DNA of 7,412 nt from the NCBI GenBank assembly GCA_031254095.1, contig JAIRVC010000043.1, positions 1 through 7,412 of the forward strand. The letters are read 5' to 3'. The notes under the pieces are model-generated. The model was not told where the DNA came from, searched no databases, and saw only the letters and a list, made by a program, of their open reading frames with translations. Position numbers and translations under genes: made by a program. Origin of the DNA: Acidobacteriota bacterium (GTDB lineage: Bacteria; Acidobacteriota; UBA6911). Below, piece after piece: positions 1-7,084 of this stretch (position 1 is its first letter; the number at the start of each line of letters is the position of its first letter).

Positions 1-86
1 CGCACGATAAGCCGCAATTCAGGCGAAAAATTTAGATGCGTCTGCCCTGTCTTCACGCCTTGGCTCTGCTGTTTGGAAAACCGGGG

Positions 87-95
87 TGTGATAAA
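87..95 (+). promoter_or_regulatory. Possible extended -10 promoter of relB-like gene
   Basis: A TG-n-GATAAA element matches the extended -10 pattern in 4 of 6 hexamer positions and would start transcription near position 102, giving a leader of about 28 bases before the ATG at 130. No convincing -35 box lies 16-18 bases upstream. The rest of positions 1-129 shows no supported gene; short open frames there end at 35 and 102 without a recognisable product. Confidence 0.22.
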
Positions 96-129
96 CTGCT
101 AAAGCGGTTTTAAGTACAGGAACCAAAAC

Positions 130-345
130 ATGCTTGCTATCCGACTACCCGACGAAGTAGAAAACCGTCTTGCAGCGTTGGCGCGAGCCACCGGACGCAC
201 TAAGACATTCTATGCCCGCGAGGCTATTCTTGAGTATTTGGGCGATCTCGAAGATCTGTATCTTGCGGAAAAACGCATGGCTGACATTAGCTCAGGTAAA
301 ACAAAAACCATTCCAATCGAAGAAGTATTGTACGATGAATTTTAA
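130..345 (+). CDS. relB: RelB/DinJ-family ribbon-helix-helix antitoxin, without adjacent toxin
   Basis: This 71-residue protein matches the layout of RelB-type antitoxins. Residues 2-8 (LAIRLPD) form the DNA-binding beta strand, about 9-38 the two helices of the ribbon-helix-helix fold (ENRLAALARATGRTK, then FYAREAILEYL), and about 40-71 the acidic toxin-wrapping tail (DLEDLYLAEKR, then IPIEEVLYDEF). In this family the N-terminal part dimerises and binds the operator while the tail neutralises a RelE/ParE-type RNase. An AGGA Shine-Dalgarno site at 118-121 lies 8 bases before the ATG. The usual downstream relE is absent: the last 11 bases overlap the start of an M28-like membrane protein. The tail ends soon after EEVL, slightly shorter than many relatives. 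It may be a solitary antitoxin, a remnant of a lost toxin-antitoxin locus, or a regulator of its new partner. The family call is secure; the partner is unknown. Confidence 0.85.
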   Translation: MLAIRLPDEVENRLAALARATGRTKTFYAREAILEYLGDLEDLYLAEKRMADISSGKTKTIPIEEVLYDEF

Positions 346-2065
346 ATCATGGCCGACAACGCCGCTCCGGAGAATCTTCTATCTGGCGGTAGCATGTTTG
401 TTCGTTATGATGGCGGAATACGCGCTATTTATAGCATCAACACCCAAACAGCCTGTTCAGATAACCGTTGACGAGATTTCGCCGCGCTTTTCCGCGGAGC
501 GCGCGCTTAACACAACGCGGGAATTTGTAACGCAATTTCCAAAGAGACTCTTTGGAAGCCTTGAAGCCCGGCAGGCAACCGGTTATCTCACGGAAAAACT
601 TACGGCAATGGGCTATGAGGTCGAATACGTGCATTTTGACGGGCGCATAGGCGGCGGCCAGCAGGCGGGGCGTAACGTGCTGGCGTATAAACAGGGTGAA
701 ACGGATGAAATTATCGCGGTAACCGCGCATTTTGACACCGCGCGTCCCACCGTTCAGGGCGCGTCAAAAAACGGCGCGGCGGCCGGCGTTCTTATGGAAC
801 TGGCTGAGTTGTTCTCCAAAGAAAATACCCGCCGGAGCCTGCTTTTCGCTTTTACCGACGGCGGCGAATGGGGCGCGACCGGCGCGAAAGACCTGATCCT
901 TAATTATGAAAAGAAAGATCGGATTGCGGCTGCGCTAACGCTGGGTTATGTCGCTCCGGGCGACCTTGCCGGATTTCGTCTGGATACCATCGGGCAGTTG
1001 AGAGGATTTACTCCGCCCGGAATCCGAAAACTGGCTGAAGATATTGTCAAAGAGCAAACACCGCCTGTTCCTGTAGAATTTAATGGGTTTGGGCTGCTGG
1101 AAAAGGCGTTTATGATTTCCGGTTCCGAACAGGGACCTTTTCTGAAAAATGGCGTTCCCGCAATCAATCTGGGAAGTTTTTCCACGGACCTGAAACGCGA
1201 AAAAGCCATCCTTCATTCATCCGAAGATACGATTGAAAACCTCAAAATCGAGACCATCGGCAAATACGGACGCGTTGCCGGGCGGATTGTAAGTTCACTC
1301 GCTGAAGCGCCTGAAATTCCGCGTTTTTCCAATAAGTCATGGATTCTGCCTGGAACAGTTCTCGGTTCTTTGATTTTTGGTCTTGTGTTTTTGATAATTT
1401 TTTATCAGGTAAGGAATTCACGAAAAACCATTAACTTTGCGCAGGCCGGGCGCGAACTTATGGCTTTTTTCGCCACATGGTTTCCCTTTCTGGTTCTCTT
1501 TTTAGGCATAAGGCTGGCCTATGCGGCGCGGCAGTTTCCCTTTTATGACCTTTATCCCGCTATCGCGAAAGACCCCGTCATGCAGAACCCGCCCTTGAAG
1601 GTTTTCGCCATAATCGCCGCGGGAGTAGTATTTATCGCCATCACCGGCTGGATAATCGCCAGATATTTTTTGAATGAATGGGTAAAACCTGATTATCGTA
1701 ATTCTTACGTTGTCCTCTGGAGCATATTGGGCATAACGATATTGTCGGCAGGTTTCTATAACCCGTTCTGGATGGTGGTTTTTTTGACGGCGCCGCTTGT
1801 TTTGTGGCCGGCGCCGCAAGTCGGGGAAAGCGCCGAAACAGGCATCGGTAAAAGAATCCTTAATATCGCGTGTATTACCGCCGCGGCTGTTCCCGCTTGC
1901 GTTGCGCTCCGGTGGCTGGCCGCGCAGCTTGGATTCGGATGGAATTTCTTCTGGTATCAGGCTCTGGCGCTGACGACGGGGCTTTTTTCGCCATACGCCT
2001 ATTTTATGGGAACAGCGGCGATAGCCGTCGGAATCCGTTTTATTGTCATCTCGAACAGGAGGTGA
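335..2065 (+). CDS. M28-peptidase-like membrane protein, probably catalytically inactive
   Basis: The protein has 576 residues. Residues 12-34 are an N-terminal membrane anchor. Residues 55-322 form an M28 (Zn aminopeptidase-like) domain, recognisable by TAHFDT (130-135), the FAFTDGGEWG segment (171-180) and LHSSEDT (293-299). Seven or eight membrane helices follow (about 336-357, 375-397, 422-445, 456-474, 476-492, 508-530 and 538-572), so the M28 domain should face outside the cytoplasm. Compared with the known M28 site (His, bridging Asp, catalytic Glu, Glu, Asp, His), H132, E178 and H294 are kept. The bridging Asp aligns with K145, the catalytic Glu with G177, and the fourth ligand with G204 (D217 is an alternative). 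Zinc-dependent hydrolysis is therefore unlikely; a binding or scaffold role is inferred. The M28-plus-helices layout recalls eukaryotic GPAA1. The ATG at 335 is chosen because the open frame further upstream (from 170) lies inside relB and lacks protein-like character. A weak GAAGAAG Shine-Dalgarno site at 319-325 and an 11-base overlap with relB suggest translational coupling. Confidence 0.8.
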   Translation: MNFKSWPTTPLRRIFYLAVACLFVMMAEYALFIASTPKQPVQITVDEISPRFSAERALNTTREFVTQFPKRLFGSLEARQATGYLTEKLTAMGYEVEYVHFDGRIGGGQQAGRNVLAYKQGETDEIIAVTAHFDTARPTVQGASKNGAAAGVLMELAELFSKENTRRSLLFAFTDGGEWGATGAKDLILNYEKKDRIAAALTLGYVAPGDLAGFRLDTIGQLRGFTPPGIRKLAEDIVKEQTPPVPVEFNGFGLLEKAFMISGSEQGPFLKNGVPAINLGSFSTDLKREKAILHSSEDTIENLKIETIGKYGRVAGRIVSSLAEAPEIPRFSNKSWILPGTVLGSLIFGLVFLIIFYQVRNSRKTINFAQAGRELMAFFATWFPFLVLFLGIRLAYAARQFPFYDLYPAIAKDPVMQNPPLKVFAIIAAGVVFIAITGWIIARYFLNEWVKPDYRNSYVVLWSILGITILSAGFYNPFWMVVFLTAPLVLWPAPQVGESAETGIGKRILNIACITAAAVPACVALRWLAAQLGFGWNFFWYQALALTTGLFSPYAYFMGTAAIAVGIRFIVISNRR

Positions 2066-2136
2066 GCCGCCTCACGGCGGTTAGCGGTCAGTGATCAGAA
2101 AAATCCGCCGTGAACCATCTTTTGGATAACTTCTTG
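2066..2136. repeat. Dispersed hairpin repeat, copy 1 (REP-like)
   Basis: It begins directly after the TGA of the M28-like gene and closely resembles 6086-6163. Two mutually exclusive stems are visible. The short one pairs CCGCC (2067-2071) with GGCGG (2076-2080) across a 4-base loop. The long one pairs TCACGGCGG (2072-2080) with CCGCCGTGA (2105-2113), a perfect 9-bp match across 24 bases. The shared tail TAACTTCT leads here into another hairpin, CTTCTT (2130-2135) with AAGAAG (2138-2143). No U-tract follows, so an intrinsic terminator is not well supported. It may be a REP/MITE-type element or a 3'-end RNA-stabilising structure. Confidence 0.75.
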
Positions 2137-2143
2137 GAAGAAG

Positions 2144-2500
2144 CCATAAAAACGTAAAAAAATGGAGCGGACGCAATATAGGGGGATGAAATATTAAGTG
2201 TTTCACTAATGTTGCGCGTCTTCCGACCCGAATAGAACTAAGCATGAGATAATTGCAAAAAACATGGGCACGCAGACAAGTTTCTGAAAACACGGGTGTT
2301 TCGCCCGTATTCCCGGAAAGGCCTGAGGGTTTCGCGATTACCTCATGGTAATGAAGTTTCGGTTGTTTTAGAATAGCGTGTTTTGATCAATCATGATGGT
2401 TTACAAAAAGACCCGTGGGGGCTGCGGCAGGCGGACACAATAAATAAAAGCGAGCGAGAGGCGTAAGCGGTTATTGATGATCGACCTGCGCAGTAAAAAT
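2144..2500. other. Gene-free intergenic region upstream of PFOR with small stem-loops
   Basis: No convincing gene is seen on either strand. Two local stem-loops stand out. ACGGGTG (2292-2298) pairs with CGCCCGT (2302-2308), with one G-U pair and a 3-base loop. ATTACC (2337-2342) pairs with GGTAAT (2347-2352); TGAGG (2324-2328) could instead pair with CCTCA (2341-2345), which excludes the second stem. If transcribed, this forms part of a PFOR leader. It matches no riboswitch class that I recognise. Positions 2144-2290 show nothing notable. Confidence 0.4.
2369..2374 (+). promoter_or_regulatory. Possible -10 box upstream of PFOR
   Basis: TAGAAT matches the sigma-70 -10 consensus at 5 of 6 positions. 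The hexamer 17 bases upstream (TGGTAA, 2346-2351) is a poor -35 and lies within the 2337-2352 stem-loop. Transcription would begin near 2381, leaving a leader of about 130 bases. This is only a candidate. Confidence 0.2.
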
Positions 2501-2509
2501 GAGGGCTGA

Positions 2510-3397
<888 letters not shown>

Positions 3398-3409
3398 GAC
3401 GTCGGCATT

Positions 3410-6070
3410 TTGAAGGTTCGCCTGTTCCGTCCATTCTCCGGCGAGGACATGCTTAAAGCGCTGCCCAAAACCACCCGCGCCATCGCGGTGCTCGACCGTA
3501 CAAAGGAGCCCGGGGCGGGCGGAGAGCCGCTTTATAAAGATGTTATGACGGCGGTCGCGGAATCGTACACGGCGGGCAAACTTCCTTTCAAGAGTTTCCC
3601 GAAAATCGTCGGCGGCCGCTACGGCCTGTCCTCGAAGGAATTTACGCCCGCGATGATTAAAGGCGTATGCGACGAGCTGAAAAAAGAAACGCCGAAAAAT
3701 TATTTCACCGTCGGCATAAACGACGACGTTACGCACAGCTCGATTGATTACGACCCGCATTTTGAAATTCCCAGCGATACGACCCGCTGCCTGTTCTACG
3801 GGCTTGGGGCGGACGGCACGGTCGGCGCCAATAAAAACTCAATCAAGATCATCGGTGAGGACACGCCGAACAACGCGCAGGGATATTTCTCCTACGATTC
3901 GCGCAAATCGGGCACCGTTACGGTTTCCCACCTTCGTTTCGGCGCAAAACCCATTCATTCGATTTACCTGGTGGACAAGGCCAATTTTATCGCCTGCCAC
4001 CAGTTTGTGTTCCTGGAACGCTACGACATGCTGAAAGACGCGGTTTCCGGCGCGACATTCCTTTTGAACAGCCCTTACGGGCCGGACGAAGTATGGGAAA
4101 AAATTCCCCCGAACGTTCAAAAGCAGATACTCGAAAAGAAAATCCGCTTCTGGGTAATTGACGGCTACAAGGTAGCCAAGGCGACCGGCATGGGTTCGCG
4201 CGTCAACACGATCATGCAGACGTGCTTTTTCTATATCTCCAACGTTCTTCCCAAAGAGGAAGCCATTGATCACATCAAGAAGTCGATTGAAAAGACCTAC
4301 GGCGCCAAGGGCGAAGATATTGTGCGGAAAAATTTCAAAGCGGTTGACGAAACGATCGCCAATCTGTTTGAGGTGAAAGTTCCGGGCGTCGCCGATAGCC
4401 CGATTCAGAAGCCGCCCGTCGTTCCGCCGGAAGCGCCGGAATTTGTGCAGAACTTTGTAGCGGAAATCATCGCCGGGCGCGGCGACCATCTGCCGGTGAG
4501 TGCCTTTACTCCGGACGGAACATTTCCGACGAGTACGGCGAAGTGGGAAAAACGCAACATTGCTCTGGAAATTCCCTCTTGGGATCCGAACTCCTGCATA
4601 CAGTGCGGCAAATGCGCGCTCGCCTGTCCGCACGCGGCGATTCGCATCAAGGCCTACGATGAAAAACTGCTGAAAGGAGCGCCGAAAACATTCAAGTCGA
4701 TGCCTGCAAGAGGTGAAGAATTCCAACCGGGAACGCTGTTTACCATTCAGGTCGCTCCTGAAGACTGCACCGGCTGCGGCGTCTGCGTTGAGTCGTGTCC
4801 CGCTCGCAACAAGAAAAATGTGAACCGGAAAGCCGTGAATATGACGTCTCAGCCGCCTTTGCGCTTTACGGAACGCGAAAACTTCAATTTCTTCCTCAAT
4901 CTGCCCGAATACGACCGCAGGCTGCTGAAGCTCGATACCGTAAAAGGCAATCAGCTTTTGCTGCCCCTGTTTGAATTTTCCGGCGCTTGTACAGGCTGCG
5001 GCGAGACGCCGTATGTCAAACTGATGACGCAGCTTTTCGGCGACCGCATGATTATTGCCAACGCCACGGGCTGCTCGTCGATCTACGGCGGCAATCTGCC
5101 GACGACGCCCTACACCGTCAACAGCGAAGGCCGCGGCCCGGCCTGGTGCAATTCGCTCTTTGAAGATAACGCCGAATTCGGGCTGGGCTTCCGTCTGACA
5201 ATTGATCAGCATACATCCCTTGCGCGCGATCTGGTAAAACGGCTTTCTTCGCAAATCGGCGGCGATCTTGCCGGCGCGCTTCTTGACGCCGCGCAGACCG
5301 ACGAAGCCGGCATAGCGGCGCAGCGCGAACGTGTGGCGGCGCTCAAAACCGTTCTTGAGAAAATTAATTCTCCCGACGCGAAAAATCTGCTGACGCTGGC
5401 CGACTATCTGGTCAAAAAGAGCGTCTGGATTCTCGGCGGCGACGGTTGGGCGTATGACATTGGTTACGGCGGGCTGGATCATGTTCTGGCTTCCGGACGC
5501 AATGTCAACATTCTTGTGCTTGACACTGAAGTGTATTCCAACACCGGCGGGCAGATGTCAAAATCGACGCCGCGCGCCGCCGTCGCCAGATTTGCGGCTG
5601 GCGGGAAGGCGCAGGGAAAAAAGGATCTCGGTATGCAGGCCATGAATTACGGCAATGTTTACGTCGCGGCCATAGCAATGGGCGCGAACGACGCGCAGGT
5701 GGCCAAGGCGTTTTTGGAAGCGGAATCATACGACGGGCCGTCTATCATCATCGCTTACAGCCATTGCATTAATCATGGCATTGATATGACCAAAGGTATG
5801 CGGCAGCATAAAGCCGCGGTTGACAGCGGACATTGGCTGCTTTATCGCTACGATCCGCGGCGGACCGAGGCCGGTCAGAATCCGCTGATTCTGGATTCCG
5901 GCGCGCCCACAACTCCGGTGAAGGATTACATCTATTCGGAAACCCGGTACAAGATGCTGACGCTCAGCCAGCCGGAGGAAGCGGCAAAGCTTCTCGAAGG
6001 CGCGCAGCGTGATGTTGACGACCGGTATCAACTGTACCGTCAGATGGCGGATCTGGATTACAGCTTATAG
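3410..6070 (+). CDS. nifJ: Pyruvate:ferredoxin oxidoreductase, remaining part (domains II-VI)
   Basis: This is the same frame as the N-terminal part and carries the rest of PFOR; the TTG at 3410 is a conventional start after the amber, not a proven one. Using residues of this 886-residue piece, GLGADGTVGANK (131-142) and YFSYDSRKSG (159-168) mark the CoA-binding domain. A proline-rich linker lies at 330-343. The ferredoxin-like domain has two 4Fe-4S sites: C396, C399, C402, C406 and C453, C456, C459, C463. The proximal cluster uses C527, C530, C555 and C786. Thiamine diphosphate binding is shown by GGDGWAYDIGYGG (676-688) and DTEVYSNTGGQ (705-715), with N711 at the catalytic Asn. All key residues are intact, so there is no sign of long decay. 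The extra C-terminal oxygen-protection domain of D. africanus is absent, as in most PFORs. The gene ends in TAG, followed two codons later by an in-frame TAA (6077-6079). It is the sole energy-metabolism gene in the window. Confidence 0.92.
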   Translation: MKVRLFRPFSGEDMLKALPKTTRAIAVLDRTKEPGAGGEPLYKDVMTAVAESYTAGKLPFKSFPKIVGGRYGLSSKEFTPAMIKGVCDELKKETPKNYFTVGINDDVTHSSIDYDPHFEIPSDTTRCLFYGLGADGTVGANKNSIKIIGEDTPNNAQGYFSYDSRKSGTVTVSHLRFGAKPIHSIYLVDKANFIACHQFVFLERYDMLKDAVSGATFLLNSPYGPDEVWEKIPPNVQKQILEKKIRFWVIDGYKVAKATGMGSRVNTIMQTCFFYISNVLPKEEAIDHIKKSIEKTYGAKGEDIVRKNFKAVDETIANLFEVKVPGVADSPIQKPPVVPPEAPEFVQNFVAEIIAGRGDHLPVSAFTPDGTFPTSTAKWEKRNIALEIPSWDPNSCIQCGKCALACPHAAIRIKAYDEKLLKGAPKTFKSMPARGEEFQPGTLFTIQVAPEDCTGCGVCVESCPARNKKNVNRKAVNMTSQPPLRFTERENFNFFLNLPEYDRRLLKLDTVKGNQLLLPLFEFSGACTGCGETPYVKLMTQLFGDRMIIANATGCSSIYGGNLPTTPYTVNSEGRGPAWCNSLFEDNAEFGLGFRLTIDQHTSLARDLVKRLSSQIGGDLAGALLDAAQTDEAGIAAQRERVAALKTVLEKINSPDAKNLLTLADYLVKKSVWILGGDGWAYDIGYGGLDHVLASGRNVNILVLDTEVYSNTGGQMSKSTPRAAVARFAAGGKAQGKKDLGMQAMNYGNVYVAAIAMGANDAQVAKAFLEAESYDGPSIIIAYSHCINHGIDMTKGMRQHKAAVDSGHWLLYRYDPRRTEAGQNPLILDSGAPTTPVKDYIYSETRYKMLTLSQPEEAAKLLEGAQRDVDDRYQLYRQMADLDYSL

Positions 6071-6085
6071 TTGGGTTAATATAAA

Positions 6086-6163
6086 GCCGCCTCACGGCGG
6101 TTAGTGATAAGTGGTTAGTAATCAGAAAAATCCGCCGTGAATCATTTTGGGGGTAACTTCTGA
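6086..6163. repeat. Dispersed hairpin repeat, copy 2 (REP-like)
   Basis: It lies 15 bases after the PFOR stop and repeats the structure at 2066-2136. The first 19 bases after the initial A (GCCGCCTCACGGCGGTTAG) are identical, the middle is 7 bases longer and carries a TTAGTGATAAG/GGTTAGTAATCAG stammer, and CAGAAAAATCCGCCGTGAA is again identical. The long stem pairs 6092-6100 with 6132-6140; the short stem pairs 6088-6092 with 6096-6100 (one-base overlap of the arms' alternatives). The tail TAACTTCTG runs into the separate hairpin at 6152-6178. Both copies sit in the same orientation, just downstream of a gene's stop codon. Confidence 0.75.
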
Positions 6164-6178
6164 AACAATGAAGTTACC
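6152..6178. repeat. 9-bp inverted repeat at the end of repeat copy 2
   Basis: GGTAACTTC (6152-6160) and GAAGTTACC (6170-6178) are perfect reverse complements around a 9-base loop. The right arm overlaps a 10-base palindrome, TTACCGGTAA (6174-6183). A second small hairpin, CCGCC (6196-6200) with GGCGG (6204-6208), follows. Copy 1 has a different hairpin at the equivalent place, so a stem here may belong to the element although its sequence is not kept. Confidence 0.55.
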
Positions 6179-6229
6179 GGTAAGTTTGTCAGCAACCGCC
6201 GATGGCGGCGCTCGGCAACATAAAATGAG

Positions 6230-6283
6230 GATACCCCGAACAGGCGCATTAAATGCGAATTTTCGAGCGCTGTTCGGGGTATC
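6230..6283. terminator. Strong inverted repeat, possible transcription terminator or small palindromic element
   Basis: GATACCCCGAACAG (6230-6243) and CTGTTCGGGGTATC (6270-6283) are perfect 14-bp reverse complements. With G6244 bulged, CGC (6245-6247) and GCG (6267-6269) extend the stem. The interior holds a nested palindrome, CGCATT-A-AATGCG (6245-6257), which can form instead of the extension. The stem strength suits a terminator between PFOR and the HEPN/MNT operon, but the following TCTTATAAG has no U-run. A MITE-like or protein-binding palindrome is equally possible. Confidence 0.4.
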
Positions 6284-6315
6284 TCTTATAAGATTGATCA
6301 TAGCTTGCGGGGATG

Positions 6316-6372
6316 TTTAACATTGACTGTAAGTGAAAGGGCGAAGCTGTAAATCGAACAGGCAATGTTAAA
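6316..6372 (+). promoter_or_regulatory. Operator-like 10-bp inverted repeat and weak promoter before hepT-like gene
   Basis: TTTAACATTG (6316-6325) and CAATGTTAAA (6363-6372) are perfect reverse complements separated by 37 bases; the right arm ends on the A of the ATG. Between them lies a weak promoter, TTGACT (6323-6328) and TGTAAA (6348-6353) with a 19-base spacer. The -35 overlaps the left arm. This layout fits autoregulation by the toxin-antitoxin complex, or an RNA stem hiding the start codon. The Shine-Dalgarno site is weak: AGG at 6360-6362. Confidence 0.4.
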
Positions 6373-6788
6373 TGATAACAGACGACATCAGATGGATTCA
6401 GCGATTTAACAGCTATAAAAAAGCTCTTGCCGTATTGGAGAGAACTGTTGCCGCCGCTCAGGAAAGAAAGTTTAACGAAATTGAAGAACAGGGTTTGATT
6501 CAAGGCTTTGAATTTACTTTTGAACTTTCATGGAAATTATTAAAAGATTATCTGGAATCCAAAGGTTTTACGGATTTTCACGGTTCAAAAGACACATTCA
6601 GGCTGGCATTTCAGGAAGGCTTGATTAGCGATGGTCCGGCGTGGATGGAAATGATCGACAACAGAAATCGTTCTTCGCGTACTTATGAAGAAAGTGTAGC
6701 GAAACAAATAAGTCATCTTGTTCTTTCAAAATATTTTCTTAAATTTAAAGAACTTTCAGAAAAAATGAATTATTATCTGCCACAGTGA
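6372..6788 (+). CDS. hepT: HEPN-domain protein, HI0074/HepT family, variant catalytic motif
   Basis: The 138 residues match the HI0074 family ('nucleotidyltransferase substrate-binding protein'), the HEPN partner of a minimal nucleotidyltransferase. Family marks are QGFEFTFELSWKLLKDYLE (residues 44-62), the FRLAFQEGLI helix (76-85), and the WMEMIDNRNRSSRTYEE segment (91-107). In active HepT toxins the motif is R-x4-H-x-Y and forms an RNase site. Here it reads R98-NRSS-R103-T-Y105: Arg (CGT, 6678-6680) replaces His, one transition away from CAT. Y105, the position AMPylated by MntA in studied systems, is kept. It should therefore be RNase-dead or weakened but could still pair with its partner. 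Its stop overlaps the start of the next gene by 4 bases, so the two are co-translated. The composition is clearly AT-richer than PFOR, suggesting separate acquisition. Confidence 0.88.
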   Translation: MITDDIRWIQRFNSYKKALAVLERTVAAAQERKFNEIEEQGLIQGFEFTFELSWKLLKDYLESKGFTDFHGSKDTFRLAFQEGLISDGPAWMEMIDNRNRSSRTYEESVAKQISHLVLSKYFLKFKELSEKMNYYLPQ

Positions 6789-7084
6789 TAAATGAAATGT
6801 ATGGTATTTTACAAAGTGCTCTGGATAAGATAAAGGCGGTTTTGTTTTCCGTACAGGGAGTCGAACAGATTGTTTTATATGGCTCGCGCGTCAAGGGAAA
6901 TTACAAAGAAGGTTCGGACATAGACCTGACGGTAAAGGGAACTTTAACTTTTGACGATTTGGTAAAAATGAGCGTCAATCTCGATGATCTAAACCTGCCC
7001 TGGAAAATAGACCTGTCTTTGTATAATCAAATAAAAAATGTGGAATTACTGGAACATATCGATAGAGTTGGAGTGGCGATATGA
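6785..7084 (+). CDS. mntA: Minimal nucleotidyltransferase (MntA/HI0073 family) antitoxin
   Basis: This 99-residue protein is of the pol-beta type. G33-S34-R35 and the D45-I46-D47 pair within LYGSRVKGNYKEGSDIDL form the nucleotide and metal site, and D76 in WKIDLSLY supplies the third acidic residue. All catalytic positions are present. Studied MntA enzymes AMPylate the HEPN toxin on the Tyr of its R-x4-H-x-Y motif and so neutralise it. The GTG start at 6785 overlaps the upstream stop (GTGA), implying translational coupling; no Shine-Dalgarno site precedes it. ATG at 6797, which would give MYGILQ, is a good alternative. The toxin-first order with this overlap is common for the family. Confidence 0.88.
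   Translation: MINEMYGILQSALDKIKAVLFSVQGVEQIVLYGSRVKGNYKEGSDIDLTVKGTLTFDDLVKMSVNLDDLNLPWKIDLSLYNQIKNVELLEHIDRVGVAI

Noticed and set aside
170..334. Longer N-terminus for the M28-like protein
   Set aside because: This stretch lies wholly within the relB-like gene in another frame and precedes a good membrane anchor that begins naturally after the ATG at 335.
2081..2293. 70-codon minus-strand open frame in the gap before PFOR
   Set aside because: It has a GTG start without a ribosome site, and its last third is the hairpin repeat read backwards; no protein family is recognisable.
3839..5482. 547-codon open frame on the minus strand inside PFOR
   Set aside because: It is antisense to the highly conserved PFOR coding sequence, is rich in Arg/Phe/Ala as expected of a mirrored frame, and has no recognisable domain.
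6230..6283. Integron attC site
   Set aside because: The outer arms lack the RYYYAAC/GTTRRRY core pattern and the expected paired inner boxes.
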